DNA from: Streptomyces wedmorensis
GTDB lineage: Bacteria; Actinomycetota; Actinomycetes; Streptomycetales; Streptomycetaceae
Direction: 5' to 3'
Length of the DNA stretch: 64,000 nt
NCBI RefSeq assembly: GCF_000716445.1
Contig: NZ_JNWK01000037.1
Coordinates: 1 to 64,000, forward strand
Below are positions 7,289 to 15,662 of the stretch, in pieces. Both the position numbers and the translations under genes were made by a program. The notes beneath the pieces are model-generated. The model worked only from the letters and a program-made list of their open reading frames with translations. It was not told the DNA's origin and searched no databases. The stretch's first letter is position 1; every line of letters begins with the position of its first letter.

Positions 7289-8675
7289 CCCGCAGCCACT
7301 CGCCCAGCGGCAGGCGGGACTCCCCGCCCGCGATCCGGGCGACGACCGCCGGGTCCTCCAGGTGGACGGTGCCGACGGCGGGTTCGCGCTCCTTGACGTC
7401 GATCACGTACGCGTCGAAGATCTCGCCGATCCGGTCCCGCAGGAGCGCCGCCTCGACGATGTCCACGCTCTCGCGTTCGACGGTGTTGGCGCGGCGCGAA
7501 CCGGCGGCCATCTCGTCGGGGAGGCCGGGCAGGGCGGAACGCACCCACTCGGGCGGCTCGTTGCCCGCCACCGCCGCCACGCACAGTTCGCCCGCGTACC
7601 GGTCGACGAGCCGGCGCAGCGGCGCGGTGCAGTGGGTGTACTCGTCGGCGACGGCGGCGTGCACGGCCGGGGTGGGGACGTGGCCGTCGGTGAAGACGGT
7701 GTACCCGGCGCCGCGCAGGAGGGTGGTGCACTCCTGGAGGAAGACGGCCTGGCGCGGGTCGGCGGGGTCGGCGGAGCGGACGACGTCCGCGTACGACACG
7801 TGGTGCGGCCAGTCGACGCCGAGGGCCTGCGCGGAGCGGCGGAGGCGGGCGACGGCGCCGTCGGGGGCGGTGGGCAGGGTGCGGAGGATGCCGGTGCCGG
7901 CCGCCGTCATCAGGTCGGCGGCGGCCATGCCGGTGAGCAGGGAGATCTGGGCGTTCCAGGCGTCGGCGGGGAGCGGGGCCCGGTAGGCGAGGGAGTAGGT
8001 GCGGCCGGTCTCGACGATCTCCTGCTCGGGGACGTTGAGGGAGATCCCGCCGCGTTCGCTTTCGAGTGCCTCGCGGAGCCGCCCGATGTCCCGGAGGAGG
8101 GCCACCGGCTCCTCGGCCGTGCCGTCGTCGATCCGCCGCTGGACACCCGCGTAGTCGAGCTTGGCGCGACTGCGTACGAGGGCCCGGCGGACGTCGGTGG
8201 CGACCCGGCGGCCCTGGGCGTCGAGGTCGATGCGCCAGAGCAGGGCCGGGCGGGGTTCGCCGGGCAGGAGGCTGGCGGCGCCCTCGGAGAGCACGGCCGG
8301 GTGGAGGGGGACCTTGCCGTCGGGGAAGTACAGGGTGAGGACCCGGCGGTGGGCCTCGGCGTCGAGCGCGGAGCCGGGGGCCACGAAGGCCGCGACGTCG
8401 GCGATGGCGTAGTGGACGCGGTACCCCCCGTCGGCCCTGCGGGCCAGGTGCATGGCCTGGTCGAGGTCGGTCGAGGTCGGCGGGTCGATCGTGAAGAACG
8501 GGATGTCGGTGGCGTCGTAGGCCGGGAGGCGGGGGTTCTTCGCGGCGGCCTCGGCCTCGGCGAGGACGGCGGGCGGGAAGGCCTCGGGGATCGCGAGCTC
8601 GGTACGCAGTGCGCGCAGGGCGGCCCGCAGCGGAGCCTCGGCTGCGCCGGTCACGTGGATGTGGCGGCGGGGCAT
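7233..8675 (-). CDS. RNB-domain 3'-5' exoribonuclease
   Basis: 480 aa, RNase II/R superfamily. The catalytic RNB domain spans most of the protein: PFFTIDPPTSTDLDQAMHL carries the metal-binding aspartates, HYAIADVAAFV and TAPLRRLVDRYAGEL follow. It is shorter than RNase II or R and lacks clear N-terminal cold-shock and C-terminal S1 domains, as in the small actinobacterial form. It would degrade RNA processively in the cytoplasm. Converges on and overlaps the 3' end of the upstream membrane-protein gene; ATG at 8675. Confidence 0.85.
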   Translation of the reverse strand: MPRRHIHVTGAAEAPLRAALRALRTELAIPEAFPPAVLAEAEAAAKNPRLPAYDATDIPFFTIDPPTSTDLDQAMHLARRADGGYRVHYAIADVAAFVAPGSALDAEAHRRVLTLYFPDGKVPLHPAVLSEGAASLLPGEPRPALLWRIDLDAQGRRVATDVRRALVRSRAKLDYAGVQRRIDDGTAEEPVALLRDIGRLREALESERGGISLNVPEQEIVETGRTYSLAYRAPLPADAWNAQISLLTGMAAADLMTAAGTGILRTLPTAPDGAVARLRRSAQALGVDWPHHVSYADVVRSADPADPRQAVFLQECTTLLRGAGYTVFTDGHVPTPAVHAAVADEYTHCTAPLRRLVDRYAGELCVAAVAGNEPPEWVRSALPGLPDEMAAGSRRANTVERESVDIVEAALLRDRIGEIFDAYVIDVKEREPAVGTVHLEDPAVVARIAGGESRLPLGEWLRVRLAEADPGSAKVLFAPE

Positions 8676-8768
8676 GGCCCGAGCCTATGGCGAGGGACGG
8701 GGTGCGGCACCTCGTAGGCTGGACGGCCGGGGCCGCACCCCCACCCCGACGGACGAAGGAGAACCACC

Positions 8769-9536
8769 GTGCTCGTGCTGTTGCCGCCCTCCGAAGGCAA
8801 GGCCTCCTCGGGGCGCGGGGCGCCGCTCAAGCCGGAGTCGCTGGCCCTGCCGGGGCTCGCGGAGGCGCGGGCGGCGGTCCTGGACGAGCTGGTCGAGCTG
8901 TGCGCCGCCGACGAGGAGAAGGCGCGCGGGGTGCTCGGCCTGAGCGAGGGGCTGCGCGGCGAGGTCGCCAAGAACGTGGAGCTGCGGACGGCGGGCGCTC
9001 GCCCGGCCGGGGAGATCTACACCGGCGTCCTGTACGACGCGCTGGGCCTGGCGACCCTGGACGCGGCGGCCCGGAAGCGGGCGGGGCGCTCCCTGCTCGT
9101 CTTCTCCGGTCTGTGGGGCGCGGTGAAGGTGACGGACCGGATCCCGTCGTACCGCTGCTCGATGGGGGTCAAGCTGCCGGGCCTCGGCGCGCTCGGCGCG
9201 CACTGGCGGGGTGCGATGGCGTCCGTGCTGCCGGAGGCGGCCGGCGACGGTCTCGTGCTCGACCTGCGCTCGTCCGCGTACGCGTCGGCGTGGAAGCCGA
9301 AGGGCGAGGTCGCCGCGCGGACCGCGACCGTGCGCGTGCTGCACGCACCCACCCGCAAGGTCGTCAGCCACTTCAACAAGGCGACGAAGGGCCGCATCGT
9401 GCGGAGCCTCCTGGAGGCGGCGGCCGAGCCCGCGTCGCCGGCGGAGCTGACGGAGGCGCTGCGCGACCTGGGGTACGTGGTGGAGGACGGCGGAAAGACC
9501 GGGGCGCTCGACGTCCTGGTGGACGAGATCCACTGA
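8769..9536 (+). CDS. yaaA: Peroxide stress protein YaaA family (DUF328)
   Basis: 255 aa. Starts MLVLLPPSEGKASSGRG, the family N-terminus, and keeps the internal PSYRCSMGVKLPGLG and VSHFNKATKGRIVR motifs. The E. coli homologue binds DNA and limits iron-dependent damage during peroxide stress; the role in this organism is inferred. GTG start at 8769 follows AAGGAGAACC. Monocistronic between the RNB and KDPG aldolase genes. Confidence 0.88.
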   Translation: MLVLLPPSEGKASSGRGAPLKPESLALPGLAEARAAVLDELVELCAADEEKARGVLGLSEGLRGEVAKNVELRTAGARPAGEIYTGVLYDALGLATLDAAARKRAGRSLLVFSGLWGAVKVTDRIPSYRCSMGVKLPGLGALGAHWRGAMASVLPEAAGDGLVLDLRSSAYASAWKPKGEVAARTATVRVLHAPTRKVVSHFNKATKGRIVRSLLEAAAEPASPAELTEALRDLGYVVEDGGKTGALDVLVDEIH

Positions 9537-9657
9537 CGCGGGGCGCGCCGACGCCGTCGCACGGACGTGCGGCGCGCTGAACGGGCAGCACCGACGGGCG
9601 TTGCGCAGGGTGCAACGGTCGTTGCGGGGGGTGTCCGTCCTGGGCAGGATGAGGCCC

Positions 9658-10317
9658 ATGACGAGCGTGTTCGGCCTTGCCCCGGCAGCCCCTGACGTCC
9701 CCGTGGTCCCCGTGGTGGTGATCGAGGACGCCGCCGACGCCGTGCCCCTGGCGCGGGCCCTGGTGGCCGGCGGGCTGCCGCTCGTCGAGGTCACTCTGCG
9801 CACCCCGGCGGCGCTCGACGCCGTGCGGGCGATCGCGGCGGAGGTGCCGGAGGCGGTCGTCGGCGCCGGCACGGTCGTCTCGGCGGCCGGGGTCGCGGAC
9901 GCCGTCGGCGCCGGGGCGCGGTTCCTGGTGAGCCCGGGGTGGACGGAGCGACTGCTCGACGCGATGCGCGACGCGGGCGTCCCGTTCCTGCCGGGCGTCT
10001 CGACCGCCTCGGAGGTCGTGGCCCTCCTCGAACGGGGGGTGCGGGACATGAAGTTCTTCCCCGCCGAGGCGGCGGGCGGCGTCCCGTACCTGAAGTCCCT
10101 CGCGGGTCCCCTCCCCCAGGCCCGCTTCTGCCCCACCGGCGGCGTCTCCCTCGCCTCGGCCCCCGCCTACCTGTCCCTCCCGAACGTCGGCTGCGTCGGC
10201 GGTACGTGGATGCTGCCGCCCGACGCCCTCGCGGCCCGCGACTGGGCCCGGGTCGAGTCCCTCGCACGCGGGGCGGCGCGACTGGGCCGCGGCCTCGGGG
10301 TGCCCGTCAGCGGGTGA
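9658..10317 (+). CDS. eda: KDPG/KHG aldolase
   Basis: 219 aa, class I aldolase that splits 2-keto-3-deoxy-6-phosphogluconate to pyruvate and glyceraldehyde 3-phosphate (Entner-Doudoroff) or acts on 4-hydroxy-2-oxoglutarate. Schiff-base lysine in DMKFFPAE (about residue 132), catalytic Glu in LVEVTLRTP (about residue 44), GAGTVV and CPTGGVS phosphate-binding segments. ATG at 9658 begins the homologous part; an earlier in-frame start at 9601 adds an unrelated stretch. Its last bases overlap the convergent GNAT gene. Confidence 0.88.
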   Translation: MTSVFGLAPAAPDVPVVPVVVIEDAADAVPLARALVAGGLPLVEVTLRTPAALDAVRAIAAEVPEAVVGAGTVVSAAGVADAVGAGARFLVSPGWTERLLDAMRDAGVPFLPGVSTASEVVALLERGVRDMKFFPAEAAGGVPYLKSLAGPLPQARFCPTGGVSLASAPAYLSLPNVGCVGGTWMLPPDALAARDWARVESLARGAARLGRGLGVPVSG

Positions 10318-11143
10318 CGGCGGCGAGCTCCACGCCCACGTGGTCGGTCACCGGACGGTAGCCGAGGCGCCGGTAGAGGGCGTTGCTGGTCGGGTTGGCG
10401 AGATCCGTGAAGAGCAGGACCTGGCCGGTCCCGGCGTCGACGGCGGCCCGGCTGACCGCCTCGGTGGCGCCCGCCGCGTACCCGTTGCCGCGCTCGGCCG
10501 GCGGGGTGTAGACGAGGTGGACACGGGCCTGGCCCTCGATCGTGCGGGAGACGGCGGCCATCGATACCGGGCGGCCGTCGGGGCCCTCCCAGAGGTGCAG
10601 CCGCCCTTCGGTGATCCGCTCGGTGACGAATCCGGTGTAGTCCTCGGCGGGCTCGTCGCCGATGGCCACCGCGAACTCCCTCGTCCAGGCGGCCACGAGC
10701 GGAACGTCCGCCTCGCCGGCGACCCGGCCCCTGCCGGCCGGCGCCGGGTCCGGCGGGGTCAGCTCGCCGAGCCGGAAGAGCCGCATCCGTCCGGTCACCG
10801 TCCAGGAACGTCCGCACGCCTCCGCGTACGCCTCGACCGCCGCCGTCTCACCGCGCAGCGCGACCGGCTCACCGCCGCCCGGGAAGACGGGCGCGTCGGG
10901 CGTGTCGGCCGGGGAGGCGAGGGCGCGGGCCGCCTCCTCCGTCGTCGCTCCGAGGTCGAGTCCCGAGGACGGGGAGAACGCGAGCACGCCCGTGACGCGG
11001 CCGTCCGGCTCCGTCCACCAGCCGAGCCGGTCCGCCCGGTCCATCAAGGTCAGCACGGCGGTGTTGCGCGCGGGCTCGGCGGCCAGGTGCCGCGCGGCGG
11101 CGGTGCGGAACGCTGCGGCGTCCTCGGTGAAGTGCCAGGTCAT
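10307..11143 (-). CDS. GNAT family N-acetyltransferase
   Basis: 278 aa. The C-terminal GNAT fold (residues about 150-275) shows the acetyl-CoA segment VYTPPAERGNGYAAGATEAV followed by LFTDLANPTSNALYRRLGY. The N-terminal half resembles the degenerate domain common in two-domain streptomycete acetyltransferases. Substrate unknown. ATG at 11143 (MTWHFTEDAAAF); longer starts lie in sequence without homology. Confidence 0.8.
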   Translation of the reverse strand: MTWHFTEDAAAFRTAAARHLAAEPARNTAVLTLMDRADRLGWWTEPDGRVTGVLAFSPSSGLDLGATTEEAARALASPADTPDAPVFPGGGEPVALRGETAAVEAYAEACGRSWTVTGRMRLFRLGELTPPDPAPAGRGRVAGEADVPLVAAWTREFAVAIGDEPAEDYTGFVTERITEGRLHLWEGPDGRPVSMAAVSRTIEGQARVHLVYTPPAERGNGYAAGATEAVSRAAVDAGTGQVLLFTDLANPTSNALYRRLGYRPVTDHVGVELAAVTR

Positions 11144-11301
11144 GACGGGATGGTGGTACGGGTCACGGGCCCCGCGCCACCCCTTTGCCGGGCTCGGGCC
11201 GCCGATCGTCCGACGCCTGCCCGGACCGGCCCGTGGGCGGCCCCGGATCGTCCGGCGCGGGTCCGGCATCGTCCGGGGCGCGCGGGCCGCGGGGCCCGCT
11301 G

Positions 11302-12786
11302 TCAGCCCCGCAGGTGCGAGGTGTCGTTGAGGAGCCGTACGGACGCGTTGCCGTCGGCGTAGTAGGCCACGGCGGAGATCGAGGCGGCCGACAGTTCCAT
11401 CCGGAACAGGGACTCCGGCGGGGCGCCGAGGGCCAGGCGGACCAGGGTCTTGATCGGGGTGACGTGGGTGACCAGGAGGACGGTCCGGCCGGCGTACGCG
11501 GCGGCCAGTCGGTCGCGGGTCGCGGCGACGCGCCGGGCGACGGTCGCGAAGCTCTCGCCGCCGCCGGTCGGCGCGGCCTTCGCCGAGGCCAGCCAGGCGT
11601 CGAGGTCCGCCGGGTACTTCTCCCGGACCTCACCGAACGTCAGGCCCTCCCAGGCGCCGAAGTCGGTCTCGCGCAGCCCCTGTTCGATCCGCACGTCGAG
11701 CCCGAGCCGGTCGGCGACGGCGGCCGCCGTCTGACGGCAACGGGTGAGCGGCGAGCTGACGATCTCCTGGATCGTGCCGCGGGCGGCCAGCGCCGCGGCG
11801 ACGGCCTCCGCCTGCCGCAGCCCGGCCGCCGAAAGCTCCGGATCGCTTCCCCCGCTCCCCGAGAACCGCTTCTCGGGCGTGAGCGCCGTCTCGCCGTGCC
11901 GCAGCAGTACGAACGTCGCCGGTGCCCCCATGTCGGGTCCCGCCCAGCCCTGCGACCGCGCGGTGGCGGTGGGCGTGACGTCCGCGGCGGCCGACTGCGC
12001 GGACCCGGCGTGCGCCGCGGAGCCCGTCTGGGCCAGGACGCCCGCCTCGGCCTCGAAGTCGCCCGAGGCCTCCGCGCCGCCCGGGACCGCCGTCAGGGCG
12101 TCCTCGGCGGCGAACAGGCCGTCGTCCGGGCCGGCGTGCGGGACCGACGGGCGGGACGCGCCGCCCGGCCAGGCACCCGAGCCCGTGCCCGTACCGTCCG
12201 GGGCGAGGTCCCGGCCCGTACCCGTACCGGCGGCGGCCAGCGCCGAGCGCGCGCGGGCCGCGCCTGCCGCCGCGTCGCCGGGAGGACCCGACGGCGGCGG
12301 GGCCGCGGCGTTGCGGGCGGCGGAGGCGTCGAGGGCGGCCGTCGAGCCGGAGGGTTCCCAGCGGCGGCCGAGCTTGGCCGCGTCCATGGCCTCGTTGGCG
12401 AGGCGGTCGGCGTGCTTGTTGCGCTCGCGGGGGATCCACTCGTAGCGGACGCGGCCCGCCGGGAAGACGCGGCCGGCCTCGGCCGCGAGCGGCTTCATGT
12501 CCGGATGCTTGATCTTCCAGCGGCCGGACATCTGCTCCACGACCAGCTTGGAGTCCATGCGGACGTGGACGGTGGCGTCCGGGAAGAGCTCCCGGGCCGC
12601 CTTCAGGCCCGCGACCAGGCCCTTGTACTCGGCGACGTTGTTCGTCGCCACGCCGATGTACTCGGCCGCCTCCGCGAGCGTCTCGCCGGTGGCCGGGTCC
12701 AGGACCACGGCACCGTACCCGGCGGGCCCCGGGTTGCCCCGGGAGCCTCCGTCCGCCTCGACGATCAGCTCACGCGAAGACGTCAT
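11302..12786 (-). CDS. Bifunctional RNase H / histidine phosphatase
   Basis: 494 aa, fusion conserved in actinobacteria. N-terminal type I RNase H (residues 1-140) with DEDD residues in VEADGGSRGNPGPAGYG, NNVAEYKGL, RMDSKLVVEQM and KHADRLANEA. An Ala/Pro/Gly-rich linker (about 145-285) joins a C-terminal phosphoglycerate-mutase-like phosphatase with the histidine motif LLRHGETALTPEKRFSG, SPLTRCRQTA and VTHVTPIKTL. Mycobacterial relatives combine RNase H with alpha-ribazole phosphatase activity (cobalamin synthesis). ATG at 12786 overlaps the stop of the zinc-ribbon gene (TAATG). Confidence 0.9.
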   Translation of the reverse strand: MTSSRELIVEADGGSRGNPGPAGYGAVVLDPATGETLAEAAEYIGVATNNVAEYKGLVAGLKAARELFPDATVHVRMDSKLVVEQMSGRWKIKHPDMKPLAAEAGRVFPAGRVRYEWIPRERNKHADRLANEAMDAAKLGRRWEPSGSTAALDASAARNAAAPPPSGPPGDAAAGAARARSALAAAGTGTGRDLAPDGTGTGSGAWPGGASRPSVPHAGPDDGLFAAEDALTAVPGGAEASGDFEAEAGVLAQTGSAAHAGSAQSAAADVTPTATARSQGWAGPDMGAPATFVLLRHGETALTPEKRFSGSGGSDPELSAAGLRQAEAVAAALAARGTIQEIVSSPLTRCRQTAAAVADRLGLDVRIEQGLRETDFGAWEGLTFGEVREKYPADLDAWLASAKAAPTGGGESFATVARRVAATRDRLAAAYAGRTVLLVTHVTPIKTLVRLALGAPPESLFRMELSAASISAVAYYADGNASVRLLNDTSHLRG

Positions 12787-13529
12787 TACAGACCGGACTC
12801 CGAGGTGCGGACGAGGATGCGGCGGCAGTTCTCGCAGCGGACGACCGTGTCCTTGGCGGCGGCGCGGACCTCGTTGAGCTCGGTGATGTTGAGCTCGATG
12901 TGGCAGCCCTCGCACTTGCGCTGGTACAGCCGGGCCGCGCCGACGCCGCCCTGCTGCTCGCGCAGCTTCTCGTACAGCTTCAGCAGGTCGGCCGGGACGG
13001 AGCCCGCGACGAGCTCGCGCTCCTTGGTGACCGTGGCGGCCTCGGCGTCCAGTTCGGCCTGGGCGGCGTCGCGGCGGCCGGTGGCGTCGTCGCTCTTCGC
13101 CTGCACGGAGGAGACCCGCTCGGTCAGCTCGGCGACGCGCTCCTGGAGGGACTCGCGGCGCTCCATGACCTCCAGGACGATCTCCTCGAGGTCGCCCTGG
13201 CGCTTGGCGAGGGAGACGATCTCGCGCTGGAGGTTCTCCAGGTCCTTCGGGGAGGACACGGCGCCGGAGTCGAGCCGCTGCTGGTCGCGGGCGGCACGCT
13301 GGCGGACCTGGTCGACGTCCTGCTCGGCCTTGGTCTGCTCGCGGCCGCAGTCGCTCTCCTGGGTCTGCGCGGCGACGAGCAGGTCACGCAGCTGGGTGAG
13401 GTCCTTGGTCAGCGACTCGATCTCGGCGTGCTCGGGCAGCGAGCGGCGCTTGTGGGCGAGCTGCTGGAGGCGGACGTCCAGGGCCTGGACGTCGAGGAGT
13501 CGGATCTGGTCGGCGGGCGCGGCGTTCAG
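12786..13529 (-). CDS. Coiled-coil zinc-ribbon protein, CTG start
   Basis: 247 aa. A long antiparallel coiled coil (residues about 20-190; many Glu/Gln/Leu/Arg heptads) is followed by a C4 zinc ribbon: CEGCHIEL and RCENCRRIL, about 20 residues apart. Family members are usually annotated as nucleic-acid-binding zinc-ribbon proteins; function unproven. The reading frame begins at CTG 13529 overlapping the Nif3 stop (CTGA), with GGAG 7 bases upstream; no ATG, GTG or TTG occurs in frame until well inside the conserved coiled coil. Middle gene of nif3 - zinc ribbon - RNase H. Confidence 0.85.
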   Translation of the reverse strand: MNAAPADQIRLLDVQALDVRLQQLAHKRRSLPEHAEIESLTKDLTQLRDLLVAAQTQESDCGREQTKAEQDVDQVRQRAARDQQRLDSGAVSSPKDLENLQREIVSLAKRQGDLEEIVLEVMERRESLQERVAELTERVSSVQAKSDDATGRRDAAQAELDAEAATVTKERELVAGSVPADLLKLYEKLREQQGGVGAARLYQRKCEGCHIELNITELNEVRAAAKDTVVRCENCRRILVRTSESGL

Positions 13530-14344
13530 TTGGGGGCTCCAGGAGAGGTGTGGTGGGAGGACCAGGGGTCGGTGACCGTCTTCGAGACGTGGACGCGGAG
13601 GCCCCAGCCGTGGCGGTCGGAAATCTCGTCGAGCTGGGCGGCGGCCTGCTCGCACCAGGGCCATTCGGTCGCCCAGTGGGCGGCGTCGACCAGGCCCAGC
13701 GGTGTCTGCTGGGTGGCCTCGGAGACGGGGTGGTGGCGCAGGTCCGCGGTGAGGAAGGCGTCCACGCCCGCGGCCCGCACGGCGCCGAAGAGGCTGTCGC
13801 CGGAGCCGCCGCTGACGGCGACCCGGCGCAGGATCATGTCGGGGTCGCCGGCGACCCGGATGCCCTGCGCGGTGGCGGGCAGCCGCTTGGCGGCGCGGGC
13901 GGCGAACTCGGCGAGGGTCTCGGGGCGGTCGAGCTCGCAGATCCGGCCGAGGTTGTTCTCGGGCACGAGGGGTCCGGTGACCCGGAGGTCGAGCGCGCCG
14001 GCGAGGGCGTCGGAGACGCCCGGGTCGGCGGTGTCGGCGTTGGTGTGCGCGACGTGGAGGGCGATGTCGTGCTTGATGAGGGTGTGTACGACGCGGCCCT
14101 TGAAGTGCCCGGCCGCGACCGTCGTCGTCCCGCGCAGGTAGAGCGGGTGGTGGGTGACGATCAGGTCGGCGCCGAGGGCGATCGCCTCGTCGGCGATGTC
14201 CTGGACGGGGTCGACGGCGAAGAGCACCCGGGTGACCTCGGCGTCGGGGTCGCCGCAGACGGTGCCGACGGCGTCCCACGACTCGGCTCGCTCTGGTGGC
14301 CAGAGGGCGTCGAGCTCGGCGATGACTTCAGACAGACGGGGCAC
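13526..14344 (-). CDS. Nif3-like dinuclear metal centre protein
   Basis: About 272 aa. YbgI/Nif3 family: metal ligands in LIVTHHPLYLRG, ALHVAHTNAD and near the end DAAHWATEW. Forms hexameric toroids with two metal ions per subunit; often suggested to act as a GTP cyclohydrolase-like or other hydrolase, not proven. GTG at 14344 (MPRLSEVIAELDALW) fits the family N-terminus; a longer ATG start at 14407 is possible. First gene of the operon with the zinc-ribbon and RNase H genes. Confidence 0.87.
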   Translation of the reverse strand: MPRLSEVIAELDALWPPERAESWDAVGTVCGDPDAEVTRVLFAVDPVQDIADEAIALGADLIVTHHPLYLRGTTTVAAGHFKGRVVHTLIKHDIALHVAHTNADTADPGVSDALAGALDLRVTGPLVPENNLGRICELDRPETLAEFAARAAKRLPATAQGIRVAGDPDMILRRVAVSGGSGDSLFGAVRAAGVDAFLTADLRHHPVSEATQQTPLGLVDAAHWATEWPWCEQAAAQLDEISDRHGWGLRVHVSKTVTDPWSSHHTSPGAPN

Positions 14345-14419
14345 GAAGCAAAGGCTACCTGCCCTCCGTGCCCCCTTGCTCTGGCCGGAGTCCCGGCCTG
14401 TGGACAACCTCGTCCGGGC

Positions 14420-15454
14420 CTACTTGACGAGGTCCTCGCGCAGGTCGTCGAGGACGCTGTTCGCGGCGGTCACGCCGAGGCCGAGGTACCAGGTCTCGTC
14501 CGGGACGTCCTTGGCCTGGCCGGCCTTGACGGCCTTGAGGCCCTTCCAGAGCGGGTTGGCCTGGGCGGTGTCCTTCTTGGTCGCCTTGGCGTCGCCGTAC
14601 ACGCCCGTGAAGATCCAGTCGGCGTCGGCCTCGTCGATCTTCTCGGGGCTGATCTCGGCGGCCAGCTCGTCGATCCGCTGGTTCTCGGGCCGGGGCAGGC
14701 CGACGTCCTCCAGGATGGTGCCGATGAAGGAGGCCTTGGCGTAGAGGCGGATCTTGCCGGGGAGGTAGCGGACCATGGAGACGGTCGGCTTGTCCGGGCC
14801 GATGTCCGTGCCGAGCCGCTTCGCCTTGGTCTCGTAGGCGGCGAGCTTCTCCTTCGCCTCGGCGGTCCTGTCGAGCGCGGCGGCGTTGAGGAGGTAGTTC
14901 TCCTTCCAGGTGAAGCCCGGGCGGATGGAGAACACGGTCGGCGCGATCTTCGACAGCTCGTCGTACTTGTCGGCGGCGCGGAGCTGGCTGCCGAGGATGA
15001 GGTCGGGCTGGAGGTTGGCGATGGCCTCCAGGTTGAGGTTGTTGATGGTGCCGACGGACTTCGGGGTGCCGGCGTCCTTCTTCAGGTAGCCGGGGATGCC
15101 GTCGTCGCCCTCGGAGGGGGCGTAGCCGACGGGCTGGACGCCGAGGGAGACGACGTTGTCGAGTTCGCCGACGTCGAGGACGACGACCCGCTTGGGGGCG
15201 GCCTTGAGTTCGGTCCTGCCGAGGGCGTGGGTGAGGGTGCGCGGGAACTGCCCGGGCTGCGCCTCGGTGCCCATGGCCGCGGTCTTGGCGGCGGCGTCGC
15301 CGAAGTCCTTGCCACCGGTGGCGACGTCCTTCTTCTTCGCCGTGTCCTGCTTCTCGGCGGAGTCGGCGGACCCGTCGCCCCCTCCGCAGGCCGCGAGCGA
15401 GAGCGCGGCGGCGAGGGCGACGGCGGCGGCGGTGCCGCGGCGGCGGAGGGACAT
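14420..15454 (-). CDS. Iron-siderophore ABC substrate-binding lipoprotein
   Basis: 344 aa. Lipoprotein signal with lipobox LSLAAC (Cys about residue 23) and a low-complexity tether, then a class III periplasmic-binding-protein fold: KRVVVLDVGELDNVVSLGVQ, NLEAIANLQPDLILGSQ, and a terminal WYLGLGVTAANSVLDDL. FecB/FhuD type, so the ligand is expected to be a ferric siderophore. The permease and ATPase genes are not adjacent. An iron box at 15501-15519 lies upstream, so expression should be repressed by iron through a DmdR1/IdeR-type protein. Confidence 0.88.
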   Translation of the reverse strand: MSLRRRGTAAAVALAAALSLAACGGGDGSADSAEKQDTAKKKDVATGGKDFGDAAAKTAAMGTEAQPGQFPRTLTHALGRTELKAAPKRVVVLDVGELDNVVSLGVQPVGYAPSEGDDGIPGYLKKDAGTPKSVGTINNLNLEAIANLQPDLILGSQLRAADKYDELSKIAPTVFSIRPGFTWKENYLLNAAALDRTAEAKEKLAAYETKAKRLGTDIGPDKPTVSMVRYLPGKIRLYAKASFIGTILEDVGLPRPENQRIDELAAEISPEKIDEADADWIFTGVYGDAKATKKDTAQANPLWKGLKAVKAGQAKDVPDETWYLGLGVTAANSVLDDLREDLVK

Positions 15455-15500
15455 GAGAAGGCTCCTGTACGGGTCGTCCTGGCGGAGGCTCAGCCTCCGC

Positions 15501-15519
15501 TTAGGTTCGCCTTACCTTA
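15501..15519. promoter_or_regulatory. DmdR1/IdeR-type iron box
   Basis: TTAGGTTCGCCTTACCTTA agrees with the actinobacterial iron-box consensus TTAGGTTAGGCTCACCTAA at about 15 of 19 positions. It lies 47 bases before the ATG of the siderophore-binding lipoprotein. A perfect 8-bp inverted repeat with one-base loop (CGGAGGCT C AGCCTCCG, 15483-15499) sits between box and start, in the mRNA leader. Confidence 0.82.
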
Positions 15520-15662
15520 CTCATCACGGGTCACTCCAGCACAACCGCCCCCTCACCCTCAGCCGAACCGCCGCACGACCACCCTTATGTGTGAAGTGAC
15601 CCGGCTCGTGTTGTTCGGCTGGAAGTGCGAAAACTAGCTTCGTGGCCGGAGGTGACGAGTCG

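Noticed and set aside
13550..15637. Plus-strand ORF of 695 codons
   Set aside because: Antisense to Nif3 and the siderophore-binding lipoprotein, both with clear motifs; Val/Gly/Asp-rich shadow translation.
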